From assembly GCA_948623715.1 (NCBI GenBank), contig CAPHDI010000001.1, positions 124,001 through 188,000 of the forward strand: a stretch of DNA of 64,000 nucleotides. Reading direction: 5' to 3'. Positions 7,195 to 16,654 of this stretch are shown here, piece by piece. Made by a program: the position numbers and the translations under genes. Numbering within the stretch: the first letter of the stretch is position 1; each line of letters begins with the position of its first letter. This stretch comes from an uncultured Candidatus Saccharibacteria bacterium (GTDB taxonomy: Bacteria; Patescibacteriota; Saccharimonadia; Saccharimonadales; Saccharimonadaceae). The notes under the pieces were generated by a model, which had not been told where the DNA came from, searched no databases, and was given only the letters and a program-made list of their open reading frames with translations.

Positions 7195-8283
7195 ATGAAC
7201 ACTGACGGAGGTAATATTTATCAGCGCATTTCTCGGCGTGTCCGCGCCTGTGATTATTTAGTTGTAGCACAACTTTTCTTACAAAATAATTTTCTCCTCG
7301 ATAAACCCATCTCCGCTGACGATATTAAGCCCCGTTTACTTGGTCACTGGGGTACTTGTCATGGCATTAACGTCGCCTACGCAAACCTAAAAAGTTACTT
7401 CGCGCCCGATACTACGAAATCCGAGCCTTCCGAGAAAGATAGTAAATTTCAAGAAGTCCTCGACCACCTTACGAAAAGCCCTGCCGCCCGCGTCGATACC
7501 GGTTTTACGCCTGAGAAGAGCGTCCGCGAACAGGAGAATTTCTCTTTTATTCTTGGTCCAGGACACGGTTTCCCGGCGCTCCAGGCCAACTTATTCCTCG
7601 ACGGCGACTTACTAAAAGTTGACCCTCATGCCACTCTCGACGAGCGGGGAATCGAATATATTTGTCGTAATTTCTCTTGGCCTGGTGGCTTCCCCTCGCA
7701 CGCCAGTCCCTTCACTCCTGGCGTCATCTGCGAAGGCGGCGAGCTAGGTTACGCTCTTGGTGCCGCTTATGGCTTCGCTCTTGGTCATCCCGAGAAGACT
7801 ATTGCTGTCATGCTTGGCGATGGGGAATTAGAGACTGCTACCGCTCTCGCCTCGCTCAATCTCGTCAAGACCGTCGGCAATAATGTCTACAACGGCAAAG
7901 TCCTCCCGATTCTCCATCTCAATGGTTATAAGATTTCCGCCCCTACTCTCTACGGTCGCAAATCCGAGCGTGAGCTAAAAGAGCTTATCCGCGGTTTCGG
8001 CTATACGCCTCTCTGGATCGAGGGTGATTCACCCGAAGCTTTCCAGGGTCGTCTCCGTGAATCAGAAAATGTCCCCCACCCCTTCTTCATCCTCCAGACC
8101 GAAAAGGGCGCCACTGGCCCGAAAGAAGTCCACGGCCATAAGGTCGCCGGCAACTATCTCGCCCATCAGATTCCTCTACCTGAAGCGAAGACCGACCCTG
8201 CCGAGCTTGACATTCTTAGGGACTGGCTAAAGAGCTACGATTTTGGCGAATTATTCAATAAGGAGAAAGGATTCACTCTATGA
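7195..8283 (+). CDS. Phosphoketolase N-terminal half (TPP-binding subunit of a split enzyme)
   Basis: A 362-residue protein matching the N-terminal TPP-binding domain of xylulose-5-phosphate/fructose-6-phosphate phosphoketolase: LGHWGTCHG, LGPGHGFPA, EGGELGYALG, the TPP/Mg motif starting GDGELET, and PILHLNGYKISAPT. Phosphoketolases cleave sugar phosphates with inorganic phosphate to acetyl phosphate, usually as a single chain of about 800 residues. Here the frame closes with TGA at 8281-8283, and the remaining half starts in an ATGA overlap with its own SD (AAGGAGAAAGG). The two products together (751 residues) cover the whole enzyme without obvious loss. TATAAT is six bases before the ATG. 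A split, translationally coupled two-subunit enzyme is the simplest reading. Confidence 0.9.
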   Translation: MNTDGGNIYQRISRRVRACDYLVVAQLFLQNNFLLDKPISADDIKPRLLGHWGTCHGINVAYANLKSYFAPDTTKSEPSEKDSKFQEVLDHLTKSPAARVDTGFTPEKSVREQENFSFILGPGHGFPALQANLFLDGDLLKVDPHATLDERGIEYICRNFSWPGGFPSHASPFTPGVICEGGELGYALGAAYGFALGHPEKTIAVMLGDGELETATALASLNLVKTVGNNVYNGKVLPILHLNGYKISAPTLYGRKSERELKELIRGFGYTPLWIEGDSPEAFQGRLRESENVPHPFFILQTEKGATGPKEVHGHKVAGNYLAHQIPLPEAKTDPAELDILRDWLKSYDFGELFNKEKGFTL

Positions 8284-9449
8284 TCGATGCAGTAGATCGC
8301 CCCGGCGAAGAAAAGTTCTCTCCCGCGAAGCGCATCGGCGCTGCGATGGCTAGCTATATGCTCCGACATCCTGACTTTTATCTCTTCTCTCCCGACGAGA
8401 CCACTAGCAATAAACTTGACGCCGTATATGAAGTCTCCACGCGCGCTTGGGACTTGCCGCAAAAGGATTGGGATCTTCCTGAGAGTGCTAATGGGCGCAT
8501 TATTGAGATGCTTTCCGAGAATACCCTCTTCGCCTGCATGGCTGGCCATCTTATGAACGGCGAGCCGGCTGCGATGACTAGCTATGAGGCCTTCTTCACG
8601 ATTATTGCCGCCCAAGTTATGCAACACATTAAATTCCTCCAGCAGTCCGACGAAGTTTCCTGGCGCAAGGACATCCCTGCCGCAAACCTTCTCTCGACCA
8701 GCACCTGTTGGCGTCAGGATCATAACGGTTTCACGCATCAGTCTCCCGCTCTTATCTCCCTCCTCCTCGCAAATCCTAGCAACAAGGCCAACTGTCTCTT
8801 CCCGATCGACGATGTCGCTGCCGAGGCCACCTTTATCTACATGATGAAAAGTCATAATGTTGTAAATCTTACAACATTCAACAAGACTAATCAGCCTCGT
8901 TGGATCGACTCACATATCGCCGACGCGCAGTTCCATGACGGCGGCGCTACCGTTCTTGACTTCGTCTCCGACGAGGATCCTGATTACATTTTTGCAGGCG
9001 TTGGCGACATCGTCTCTTGTGAGGCTATTGCCGCTATCCATCTCCTCCAGAAGGATCTCCCCGCGAAGAAATTCCGTTTTGTCAATATCTCCGCTCTCTC
9101 CTATGGCGCCATCGGCACAACCGATCGCAAGCTCAAGCAGTCCGAATTCGACCAGCTTTTCACGACTAATAAGCCTATCATCGCGGATTTCCACGGTTAC
9201 CCGGAGACTCTCCGCAGCATCCTTGGTCGCTACGCGAACCGTAACCGCGTCCGCGTCCACGGTTTCCTTGAGCGCGGCAGTACGACTACGCCTTTCGAAA
9301 TGCTCAGTCTTAACGAAGCTTCCCGCTACCATCTTGCTCTTGACGTCGCCCGTCTCGAAAAGCAAGACGACCTCGTCGCGAAGTACCAAAAAGCTATCGA
9401 TGATAATCGTACCTATGCCCACGAGCATGGTGTCGACAAGATCTCCTAA
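8280..9449 (+). CDS. Phosphoketolase C-terminal half
   Basis: A 389-residue protein covering the rest of phosphoketolase: FSPDETTSNKLDAVYEV, NGRIIEMLSEN, TSYEAFFTII, the strongly diagnostic STCWRQDHNGFTHQ, and a C-terminal domain ending near LALDVARL. It overlaps the first half by 4 bp (ATGA) and is preceded by AAGGAGAAAGG inside that gene. It begins with a fresh Met and about ten unconserved residues, which argues for a genuine second gene rather than a recent frameshift, since a sequencing error would leave conserved sequence running across the junction. The two chains probably assemble into one active enzyme giving acetyl phosphate for ATP synthesis. Confidence 0.9.
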   Translation: MIDAVDRPGEEKFSPAKRIGAAMASYMLRHPDFYLFSPDETTSNKLDAVYEVSTRAWDLPQKDWDLPESANGRIIEMLSENTLFACMAGHLMNGEPAAMTSYEAFFTIIAAQVMQHIKFLQQSDEVSWRKDIPAANLLSTSTCWRQDHNGFTHQSPALISLLLANPSNKANCLFPIDDVAAEATFIYMMKSHNVVNLTTFNKTNQPRWIDSHIADAQFHDGGATVLDFVSDEDPDYIFAGVGDIVSCEAIAAIHLLQKDLPAKKFRFVNISALSYGAIGTTDRKLKQSEFDQLFTTNKPIIADFHGYPETLRSILGRYANRNRVRVHGFLERGSTTTPFEMLSLNEASRYHLALDVARLEKQDDLVAKYQKAIDDNRTYAHEHGVDKIS

Positions 9450-9522
9450 TTCTCGCCAAGCCCTAAGCATAGTCCCCGTATCTTCGCAGATCCGTTAGCG
9501 AGCGCATTGCTTTAAAGCCTGG

Positions 9523-9547
9523 AAAAAGCGACCTCAGAGAGGCCGCT
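9523..9547 (-). terminator. Rho-independent terminator of the DUF5680-like gene
   Basis: On the minus strand GCGGCCTC / GAGGTCGC stem (one G-T pair), followed by five Ts. Confidence 0.75.
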
Positions 9548-9560
9548 GACCCGAAAGAGT

Positions 9561-10067
9561 TTAGTCTTTGTTGATAATCCCGCCCCTGTAGGTAGCGGAG
9601 TAGAGCGGCTCCTTGCTGGAGCCCATGATAATCTCCGTCCCCTCGAATTTCCGCACGCTGCCTTTCCACTCATTGCGATAGCACAGCCCATTGCTCGCAG
9701 TAAACTTACGCGGCCCACGCCATGGGCAGTTGGGGTTAACCTTCTGGAGCGCCTCCATCAGGCATTTCAGCACGGCCTCTTGGGATTTAGCGTAGGATAC
9801 CATTACTCGCCCGAAGTACACCATCCCGAAGCATGGCACGCCCTCCCCATAAATGGTGGTCATGCCCATGTATGGCTCGCCCCCGCACCAACGGTCAATG
9901 TAAGTCCAGGGCTCGCGCACATACTCGACGATGTACTCGTCAGGGTGATCTCCGTACGGCTGCAGTTCGTCACTGGCGTACTTCATCTGTGCTTCCGCGA
10001 AGAACTCCTGCAGCTCTGCCCCGTATACCGCCGCGAATTTGCGGCTCCCACTCTTCGTTTTTGCCAT
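9561..10067 (-). CDS. DUF5680-like protein
   Basis: A 168-residue soluble protein. The pattern YIDRWCGGEPYMGMTTIY, VPCFGMVYFGRVM, PWRGPRKFT and the final YSATYRGGIINKD resembles the DUF5680 domain, often found alone or fused to a small helix-turn-helix; no DNA-binding part is attached here. The function of the domain is not known to me. It belongs to the SD-led gene class: promoter TTGACA, 17 bp, TACAAT at 10148-10176, a leader of about 75 nt, SD AGAGAGG, and a private terminator. The terminator loop contains CCTCTCT, complementary to the SD. Confidence 0.6.
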   Translation of the reverse strand: MAKTKSGSRKFAAVYGAELQEFFAEAQMKYASDELQPYGDHPDEYIVEYVREPWTYIDRWCGGEPYMGMTTIYGEGVPCFGMVYFGRVMVSYAKSQEAVLKCLMEALQKVNPNCPWRGPRKFTASNGLCYRNEWKGSVRKFEGTEIIMGSSKEPLYSATYRGGIINKD

Positions 10068-10147
10068 CTAGAAGACCTCTCTTTCATAGAATAAAGAACT
10101 AAGTTGTAGCAGGGAATTTTAGAACCCAAAAACTACCCATCAGTAAA

Positions 10148-10176
10148 ATTGTAGCACAGATTTCTTATTTTGTCAA
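10148..10176 (-). promoter_or_regulatory. Promoter of the DUF5680-like gene
   Basis: Minus strand TTGACA (10176-10171), 17 bp, TACAAT (10153-10148), preceded by TGTGC as an extended -10. Confidence 0.85.
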
Positions 10177-10222
10177 GCATACTTTTGCTATTTTGCTCCT
10201 CCTATGCTATAATTACAGGATT

Positions 10223-11002
10223 ATGGAATTATTTTTACTTATTATCGCGTTAGCGATTCTCGCCGAGACTTCGTATCTAGTCTTCAAAAATCGTCGTACT
10301 ACTATCACTCATACCGGGCGCCGCAAGCTCTATGTTGACACCTCCGCGCTCATGGATCCACGCCTTTTGACCGTCGCCCAGACTGGTTTTATCGGCGATG
10401 AAGTCCTCGTTCCTCGGAGCGTTACACACGAACTCCAGCTCCTCGCCGACGGCAAGGATAACGAGAAACGTGCTCGCGCCCGCGCCGGTCTCGAAACCGT
10501 TCGTGAGCTGGAGCGAGTCGTTTACTTCGACACCGCCATCGTCAGCGATGAGCTCGACCACACCCCTGTCGATAATCGCCTCATGGAGCTCGCTAAATCT
10601 AATCATGGTCTCATTCTCACTAATGATTACAATCTGCAGAAAGTTGCTGAGACCGAGCATATCGACGTCCTCAATCTTAATGAACTCGCCCTCGCTCTCC
10701 GCGGCGAATATCTTCCTGGCGAACACGCCCGTGTCAAGATTGTCTCTGCCGGTAGTAATCCTCATCAGGGTGTCGCTTATCTTCGCGACGGGACTATGGT
10801 CGTCATTGATAATGCTAGCGACCGTATCGGTCAGGAAGTCGAGATCGAATTCATCCGTATCAACCAGACCGCTTCCGGCGCTATGATGTTTGCTCGCCTC
10901 AGCCACAGCAACGACGTCGGACGCAGTGATCGCCGCAAGACTAATTTCAGTAATCGCAAACCTCTCCGTCGCAATAAGACGTCCAACCGTCGCTCCCGCT
11001 AA
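10223..11002 (+). CDS. PIN-TRAM domain protein (YacL-like), membrane-anchored
   Basis: A 259-residue protein. One N-terminal transmembrane helix (residues 1-20) is followed by a PIN nuclease domain with acidic residues at YVDTSALMDPR, PRSVTHELQLLAD, DNRLMELAKS and ILTNDYNLQKVAE, then a TRAM-like RNA-binding region around HQGVAYLRDGTMVVID and an Arg/Lys-rich tail. This is the architecture of the YacL family, but with one helix rather than four. PIN domains are Mg-dependent RNases, so a role in RNA processing is likely (family knowledge). TATAAT lies nine bases before the ATG. It converges with the PBP gene across a shared terminator. Confidence 0.85.
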   Translation: MELFLLIIALAILAETSYLVFKNRRTTITHTGRRKLYVDTSALMDPRLLTVAQTGFIGDEVLVPRSVTHELQLLADGKDNEKRARARAGLETVRELERVVYFDTAIVSDELDHTPVDNRLMELAKSNHGLILTNDYNLQKVAETEHIDVLNLNELALALRGEYLPGEHARVKIVSAGSNPHQGVAYLRDGTMVVIDNASDRIGQEVEIEFIRINQTASGAMMFARLSHSNDVGRSDRRKTNFSNRKPLRRNKTSNRRSR

Positions 11003-11068
11003 TCATCCTCCACTTGAGGAGTATCGTGGTTAGTCTCACTAATCTAACTCTCTACATCCAGCCTAAAC

Positions 11069-11099
11069 AAAAGTTGCCCCGCTTTCGAGGCAACTTTTT
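11069..11099. terminator. Bidirectional rho-independent terminator
   Basis: AAAAGTTGCC at 11069-11078 pairs with GGCAACTTTT at 11089-11098, giving T-runs on both strands between convergent genes. Confidence 0.88.
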
Positions 11100-11115
11100 A
11101 TCTGCTAGTCGAGCG

Positions 11116-13833
11116 CTAATCGTCCGGATCTTTCGTTGTTGTCGAATTCGACTCCTCGTCGTCATCATCTTTTGCATGCGTAATCGCATATGACGAGCTA
11201 ACAATACCGCCATTTTTATTACGCAGTTCTAAGATTGCGATCTTTTCCGTCCCGGTTAATACCTGTGGAATGCCCTGACTTATTACACTACTCTGTAGTG
11301 CGCCTTCGCGCTTCAATATGCCGTCAATATATAGCGCGTAACTAGAGATCGAGTTTACCGCATCGGGTGAGAAAGAAACTAGCAATTTCCCATTTTCCTC
11401 GCGCATCGTCGCATAGTCGCCTACTGACGTAGCTGTGCCCTTACAGTCATCCTCTGTATTATAATCATAAGGATCTGGCGCTACGATCGTTTCCTTACCG
11501 CTGATCGGGTCAATGACCTTCGTCACCTCTACCTCAATCCGTCGTGACGATGGCGTACAAGTCGCTGCACGTTTGTGATTGTTAATATTAAATTCTACTT
11601 TTTCTTTCGTGATACCGGATTTCTCAGAGCTATACCAGCTCGGCCAGATATCCTTCTTGCCCGCTACGGTTAACTCTTGTAGGCCCGCTGGTTTCACTGG
11701 CTGATCACCGGATTTCCACTTGCCTTCCTCGGCATACAAATTCTTATGCACATCTTCCATATAGTTGTTAACCACTCGTCGCACGATCTGGTTTGTGTTG
11801 CTAGTGAGACCGGATCCGTCATGGTTGCCGTTCCATACTACCGTCGCCACTGCCGTTGAGAAGCTCGCCATCCACGAATCCTTCGTCACTGCACTATTTG
11901 TTGTCGTGGTCGTACCAGTTTTACTCGCCGTCCAGACTCCTGGCACGATAAATCCAAAGTCATACGACATGTTGCCGAAGTTAATCTCTGACCGTGACTT
12001 TGCATCGCTCAAGATGTCCGCTAGCTCGTATGCTACTTGTTCATCCAGTACCCGCGTCCCAGCTGAATCTTTCCAGGTCTCAAGTATCTTTCCCGAAGGA
12101 TCTTTTACCTCTAATACATAGGTCAAATCCTTGAACGTCCCACCCCGCGCGATCGACGCATAGGCATTCGCATGCTCAATCGCCTTCACGCCACAACCAC
12201 TTCCGATCGCGATCGAAAGTCCGCCGCTACTATCTTCACAATACGATACATCGCCCAGATCATGCGCCATCTTAATCCCGTTATCGATCCCCGCAATCGC
12301 TAACGCCTTCACTGCGCCGATGTTAAGCGAGTTCGAAAGCGACTGACGGATTGTAATATCTCCGTGAAATCGCCCCGTCGCATTAGTCATCGAGCATGGC
12401 CCTGAGGCTCCAGCGCAATATAGCGAATCGATATTCTCGTCACGCAGAATCGTCCCCGGTCCGAATACGATCGGCCCGTCTTTAATCGAGAATAAGGTTG
12501 CGTAATCAAGAATCGGCTTGATCGTCGACCCTGGTTCTAGCAGGGAAGTCGTCGCATTTACCTCGCCATAAATCGGCGTATTCCAGTCAATCGACCCTAC
12601 CATTGCCAGCACCTGGCTCGTCTCGACGTCTACCGATGCCAGCGCGATATTGTCACTATTATTCAAGTAACGTAACTTATCGCCCTCCGCGACTGCTGCC
12701 TCTGCCATTTCCTGCGCACGATAGTCTAACGATGTTGTAATCGTATATCCACCTTTGCGCATCGTCTGGATACCGTACTTTTCCTCCAGCAGCGCTTTTA
12801 CTTCCATCACGAAATGCGGCGCCTTAATGTCGGTATATTGATGGCTTTCTGGTAGGATTTGGTCAAGAATCGGCACTTCTTTTGCCTCGTCCGCCTCTTC
12901 CTTGGTGATGTAGCCCATTTCGACCATCACATCCAGCGTCTTGTGCTGCCGTGCAATCAATGCCTCATTCCCGTAAGGGTTATAAGGATTTAGCACTGCC
13001 GGATTATTCGGAATCGATGCTAACAACGCCGACTCTGCCAGCGTCAAATCTTTCGCGCTCTTTCCGAAGTAAGTCTGCGCTGCACTTTCGATTCCGTTAC
13101 GTCGACCTCCATAAGGTGACTGATTGAGGTACATCGTGATAATCTGCTCTTTGCTATACATTTTTTCCAGCTCAATCGCCAGAATCAGCTCTTTGATCTT
13201 TCGCGAGATCCCGCCCCGGTTTGCCGATGCCGCCTCGTCCGAGAAATATACCTGCTTAATTAGCTGCTGGGTCAAAGTCGATCCGCCTTGCACACCCTGG
13301 CCCGTCAGAGTTGATATCGCCGCCCGTACTAAGGCCGAGAAGTCTACCCCTGGGTGTGTATAGAATTTCCGGTCCTCGATCGCCACTGTCGCCTGCCGTA
13401 CATATGGCGAAATCTGATCTTCCGCCACCACTAAGCGATAGTCCGCATTACCTTTGTCTTCCCAAAGCACCACTCCATTCCGGTCCAGATACGTATTGAC
13501 CGTCTCGGAAATCGACAAATCATTCAGCTCGATCTCTTTCAGCTGACTCTTGTAGTAGACGAACATTGCCCCTACTGCGATTACCCCAATCAAGAAACAC
13601 GCTGCAAAAATCTTCCCGATTCGCTTTAGTCCAGCCTTTGAGAACCAATAAGCCTTGATCCTCTCCCATCGAAAATGCGCAAAAAACCTCGCCGGCTGCT
13701 CCTTAGGGAGCGGCCTGAGGCGCGTATTCGCCGCACTCTTAGCTTTTTTCTTCTGATTCACTAGACTAGAATAAGCCCCGTAGCTCGTACGCTTATCAGA
13801 TGACTTCTTCTGTCCATTCGCAGTTTTCATCAT
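11116..13833 (-). CDS. Class A penicillin-binding protein (glycosyltransferase and transpeptidase)
   Basis: A 905-residue bifunctional peptidoglycan synthase. A basic cytoplasmic N-terminus and one transmembrane helix (about 75-95) precede the GT51 domain with EDRKFYTHPGVD and GGSTLTQQLIKQ. The transpeptidase domain has the serine motif STIK (in LLEPGSTIKPI), SNSLN as SxN, and SKTGTT as KTG. A C-terminal region with beta-sandwich-like sequence and a Thr/Asp-rich tail follows. It polymerises lipid II and crosslinks peptides outside the membrane. TATAAT lies six bases before the ATG at 13833, consistent with a leaderless transcript separate from tyrS upstream. Confidence 0.93.
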   Translation of the reverse strand: MMKTANGQKKSSDKRTSYGAYSSLVNQKKKAKSAANTRLRPLPKEQPARFFAHFRWERIKAYWFSKAGLKRIGKIFAACFLIGVIAVGAMFVYYKSQLKEIELNDLSISETVNTYLDRNGVVLWEDKGNADYRLVVAEDQISPYVRQATVAIEDRKFYTHPGVDFSALVRAAISTLTGQGVQGGSTLTQQLIKQVYFSDEAASANRGGISRKIKELILAIELEKMYSKEQIITMYLNQSPYGGRRNGIESAAQTYFGKSAKDLTLAESALLASIPNNPAVLNPYNPYGNEALIARQHKTLDVMVEMGYITKEEADEAKEVPILDQILPESHQYTDIKAPHFVMEVKALLEEKYGIQTMRKGGYTITTSLDYRAQEMAEAAVAEGDKLRYLNNSDNIALASVDVETSQVLAMVGSIDWNTPIYGEVNATTSLLEPGSTIKPILDYATLFSIKDGPIVFGPGTILRDENIDSLYCAGASGPCSMTNATGRFHGDITIRQSLSNSLNIGAVKALAIAGIDNGIKMAHDLGDVSYCEDSSGGLSIAIGSGCGVKAIEHANAYASIARGGTFKDLTYVLEVKDPSGKILETWKDSAGTRVLDEQVAYELADILSDAKSRSEINFGNMSYDFGFIVPGVWTASKTGTTTTTNSAVTKDSWMASFSTAVATVVWNGNHDGSGLTSNTNQIVRRVVNNYMEDVHKNLYAEEGKWKSGDQPVKPAGLQELTVAGKKDIWPSWYSSEKSGITKEKVEFNINNHKRAATCTPSSRRIEVEVTKVIDPISGKETIVAPDPYDYNTEDDCKGTATSVGDYATMREENGKLLVSFSPDAVNSISSYALYIDGILKREGALQSSVISQGIPQVLTGTEKIAILELRNKNGGIVSSSYAITHAKDDDDEESNSTTTKDPDD

Positions 13834-14001
13834 ACCCCTATTATAGCATGTCGCGCCACATTACAAAATAACAATTTCGTAATATCTCCACCGATTAACA
13901 GAGGTAGCAAAAACTGACTTTTTAAGCTCCGCCTTATCTTTTCCGTCACCTGGCAGAAACCAGACCAATCACCAGGAGCAGAGTTCGTCCCGCCTTATCC
14001 C
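13834..14001 (-). other. Intergenic region between tyrS and the PBP gene
   Basis: Contains the PBP promoter at its 3' side. A direct repeat GATAAGGCGG occurs twice about 50 bp apart, and CCTGGTG/CCAGGTG segments could form a hairpin. No known RNA family recognised. Confidence 0.4.
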
Positions 14002-15231
14002 TTATCTTATAATCGCAAACTTATTCTTTCCGCGCTTTAGCAACGCCACCTGTGCTATCGGCGTATCCTCCGCGACTTTCTCGCCGTTTACCGTAATCGC
14101 CCCGGCTGCCGCCAACTTCCTCGCCTCGCTCTTGCTTGCAGCAAGTCCCGTCGCCACCAGCGCGTCAAACAATCCTGTCCCCCGGGCAGCGCAAGCTAGA
14201 TACTCGCCAAATTCTATAATCTCATCTTCCGCCAGCTCGTTCAGCTTCCCGCCAAACAACCTTTCCGTTAGATTAGCGATCGCATCTGCCGCAGCCTCCC
14301 CGTGCACGACCGCAGTCACACCCCAGGCTAGTGCCTTCTGTGCCACTCGCCGCTCCGGATGCTCAGCCTGCTCCGCCAGGATCGCCTCGACCTTCTCTTT
14401 ATCATATGTCGTATAAATCTTAATCAGATATTCTACTGCCGTGTCCGCCTGATTTAGCCAGAATTGATAGAAGTCGAAAATCGAAGTATAATTTCCCGAG
14501 CCGTTATCGGACGAAGCTAGCCAGATCGCATTTCCTTCCGACTTTCCGAATTTCCTCCCCGTTACCGGGTCGATAATCAGCGGCGTACTCCAGACATCCG
14601 CCTTCCCGTCTTCTAGTCTTTTAATCAAGTGGATCCCTGTCGAGCAGTTTCCGAACTGATCCGCTCCGCATAGCTGCAAATCTACCCCGTATTTACGGTA
14701 CAGATGTAAGAAATCGTACCCCTGGATTAGTGTATAAGAAAATTCCGCATAGGAAATCCCGCTTCCGCCCTCACCGATTCGATTTTGCACGAATTGCCGG
14801 TCAAGTAGCTGCGTCATCGAGAAATTCTTCCCGACTTCTCGCAGGAAATCTAGATAATTGATATTCTTAAACCAGTCATAGTTATCAACCATCACCAGCT
14901 CATCGCTTTTTACGATATTGCGCATCTGTGCCGCGATACATTTCTTATTATGTTCGACTTCATCTAGAGATTTCAGATCCCGCTCGCCATTTTCCTTCGG
15001 GTCACCAATCTGCCCGGTCGCCCCGCCCGCCAAAAGATACGGCTGATAACCATGCCGCACGAAGCACGCGCACATCATCCCCGCTGCCAAGTTTCCAATC
15101 GTCAGGGAATCAGCCGATGGATCCGCCCCCCAATAGAACTTCTTGCTCTCCCGGTTATCTAATTCGGATGGATCTTTGATCGTGGTCTCGGCCTGGAAGC
15201 CCCGCCACGCTAACTCTTCTGATAATTTCAT
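14002..15231 (-). CDS. tyrS: Tyrosyl-tRNA synthetase
   Basis: A 409-residue class I aminoacyl-tRNA synthetase, normal length. The HIGH-equivalent lies in GADPSADSLTIGNL, tyrosine-binding residues in QGYDFLHLYRKYGVDLQLCGADQ (written here as a region near residues 170-192), and the KMSKS loop is KFGKSEG. The C-terminal S4 RNA-binding domain is visible at ASKSEARKLAAAGAITVNG. The start at 15231 has TATAAT seven bases upstream. A second, distal promoter of the SD-class type lies at 15307-15335. No T-box leader is present. Confidence 0.95.
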   Translation of the reverse strand: MKLSEELAWRGFQAETTIKDPSELDNRESKKFYWGADPSADSLTIGNLAAGMMCACFVRHGYQPYLLAGGATGQIGDPKENGERDLKSLDEVEHNKKCIAAQMRNIVKSDELVMVDNYDWFKNINYLDFLREVGKNFSMTQLLDRQFVQNRIGEGGSGISYAEFSYTLIQGYDFLHLYRKYGVDLQLCGADQFGNCSTGIHLIKRLEDGKADVWSTPLIIDPVTGRKFGKSEGNAIWLASSDNGSGNYTSIFDFYQFWLNQADTAVEYLIKIYTTYDKEKVEAILAEQAEHPERRVAQKALAWGVTAVVHGEAAADAIANLTERLFGGKLNELAEDEIIEFGEYLACAARGTGLFDALVATGLAASKSEARKLAAAGAITVNGEKVAEDTPIAQVALLKRGKNKFAIIR

Positions 15232-15306
15232 ATCTCTAATTATACCTTATTTCCATCGAAAAATCCCGAAAAAGTCAAAAACCAAACCTCACCTCCCTAT
15301 ACTTCC

Positions 15307-15335
15307 ATTATAGCACACTTCGCTAAAAAAGTCAA
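15307..15335 (-). promoter_or_regulatory. Orphan SD-class promoter upstream of tyrS
   Basis: Minus strand TTGACT, 17 bp with TGTGC before TATAAT, then an SD-like GGGAGGTGAGG with no real gene behind it. It is nearly identical to the promoter at 16626-16654 including flanking bases, so the two flank the intervening gene as direct repeats. Confidence 0.75.
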
Positions 15336-15350
15336 TACCACGACGCCCAG

Positions 15351-15378
15351 AAAAATCCCCCGGCACTAAGTCCGGGGG
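15351..15378 (-). terminator. Rho-independent terminator of the 380-residue membrane protein gene
   Basis: Minus strand CCCCCGG / CCGGGGG stem followed by ATTTTT. Confidence 0.88.
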
Positions 15379-15419
15379 TGGTAAATCTCAGAAAGGAACA
15401 CTGGCCAACTACATCGGGC

Positions 15420-16562
15420 TCACGCCTCCTGCTCGCCGTACTCATACGGCCGCAATCCATGTATTGCCGGATCGTAGTAATAATCCACCGCCGGCCGGTA
15501 GTACTGTTGCAGCTCATTTGTCCGTATACGCGAATTATCAGACGTACCTACAGAATTAACGATATGTATGATCGTCGATAAGATATCCGGTTGTTCCGTT
15601 GCAGGATACCTGGCGCCTTCGCGGAAAGGTATGAGCCTATTATCGGCATAGCCATGGATAAACTCTCGCCGACTTGCGTCTAGTGTCGGCCAGGCCACCT
15701 TGCCGTTTGCACTCATTCCCGAGCGCATCAGCGACACAATGCATTGCCGGTCATAGATGGCAATCATATAGTCTCCTCTGTCATAGGTCTCCCGATCTTC
15801 TGGGCTATAGGCTCGCGCCCGCAGATAAAGCAGTATACATCGCGCGCTACTTTCGCCGTTGATATAGTCGCATTGGATCTGAATCACCTCCGGCAGCTCC
15901 CTCAAGAAATCGAAGATTTCCTGTGCACAATCAAGGAATTTTGTGCCCTTGATAGGTGGAGTCATACCGATTTCAATCGCCGGCTTCCCGTCTCCGGGCA
16001 GGATTTTGACTCGAGCCGCCTTAGCGCATCTCTGCCATTCCAGGCAAATCTCCGCGAATTTCTCGCGTTGCTCCGCTGTGAAGGCGTCTAACTCCGCTTT
16101 TGTCCGGAATGTCGGACCGGCGTAGATCGCCATGTCGTCCCAGATCCTCCGGGCAGCTTCGATGTCTTCGCCCCACCGTTTCGAACGTGTATAGTGCAGA
16201 CAGATTCCGCTCACCAGCAGAAACGGCAACCCTGCCAGCAGGAATCTTACCCGCCAGGCATGTTTGCCTTCGTAGTAAAACTCCGGCAAATCCGCCAGGT
16301 AGAACCGTCGGTCATGCTTGTGCCAATACCAGAAGAACAGGATGGTTGAAGCTATCAGGAACCATATCATTGCTGCCGTCGCCATGACAACCAGCCCGTT
16401 TAGAACGCCGTACGTCATTAGCTCTGGGAAGCAGTCAAGTATAGAACAACCGATCGCAAGTGCTGGCACTATCGCAAACCACGTTGCAAACGCCGTCATG
16501 ACTTCCAGTTCCGCCTTCGGGATGTCATCATCGCGCCCATCTCTCAAGATTTTCGTTTCCAT
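15420..16562 (-). CDS. Unrecognised membrane protein, three transmembrane segments
   Basis: A 380-residue protein with three hydrophobic segments in the first 130 residues and a soluble C-terminal part of about 250 residues rich in Arg, Tyr and acidic residues. No family recognised. It is an SD-led single-gene unit: promoter at 16626-16654, SD AGAAAGGAAG, own terminator. The leader segment 16591-16576 (AAATCTAAGAAAGGAA, containing the SD) is complementary at 15 of 16 positions to the 3' UTR segment 15398-15383. Near-identical promoter copies flank it as direct repeats. Codon use is richer in CTG/CAG/GAG-type codons than the leaderless genes. Confidence 0.75.
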   Translation of the reverse strand: METKILRDGRDDDIPKAELEVMTAFATWFAIVPALAIGCSILDCFPELMTYGVLNGLVVMATAAMIWFLIASTILFFWYWHKHDRRFYLADLPEFYYEGKHAWRVRFLLAGLPFLLVSGICLHYTRSKRWGEDIEAARRIWDDMAIYAGPTFRTKAELDAFTAEQREKFAEICLEWQRCAKAARVKILPGDGKPAIEIGMTPPIKGTKFLDCAQEIFDFLRELPEVIQIQCDYINGESSARCILLYLRARAYSPEDRETYDRGDYMIAIYDRQCIVSLMRSGMSANGKVAWPTLDASRREFIHGYADNRLIPFREGARYPATEQPDILSTIIHIVNSVGTSDNSRIRTNELQQYYRPAVDYYYDPAIHGLRPYEYGEQEA

Positions 16563-16625
16563 CAGGGAACGTCACTTCCTTTCTTAGATTTTGGTAAATT
16601 GCCTGAACCCTCCCTTCATACTTCC

Positions 16626-16654
16626 ATTATAGCACACTTCGCGCAAAATGTCAA
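16626..16654 (-). promoter_or_regulatory. Promoter of the 380-residue membrane protein gene
   Basis: Minus strand TTGACA (16654-16649), 17 bp, TATAAT (16631-16626) with extended TGTGC. Confidence 0.88.

Noticed and set aside
14002..15340. T-box riboswitch upstream of tyrS
   Set aside because: No T-box sequence, specifier loop or leader terminator; a -10 box lies seven bases before the ATG.
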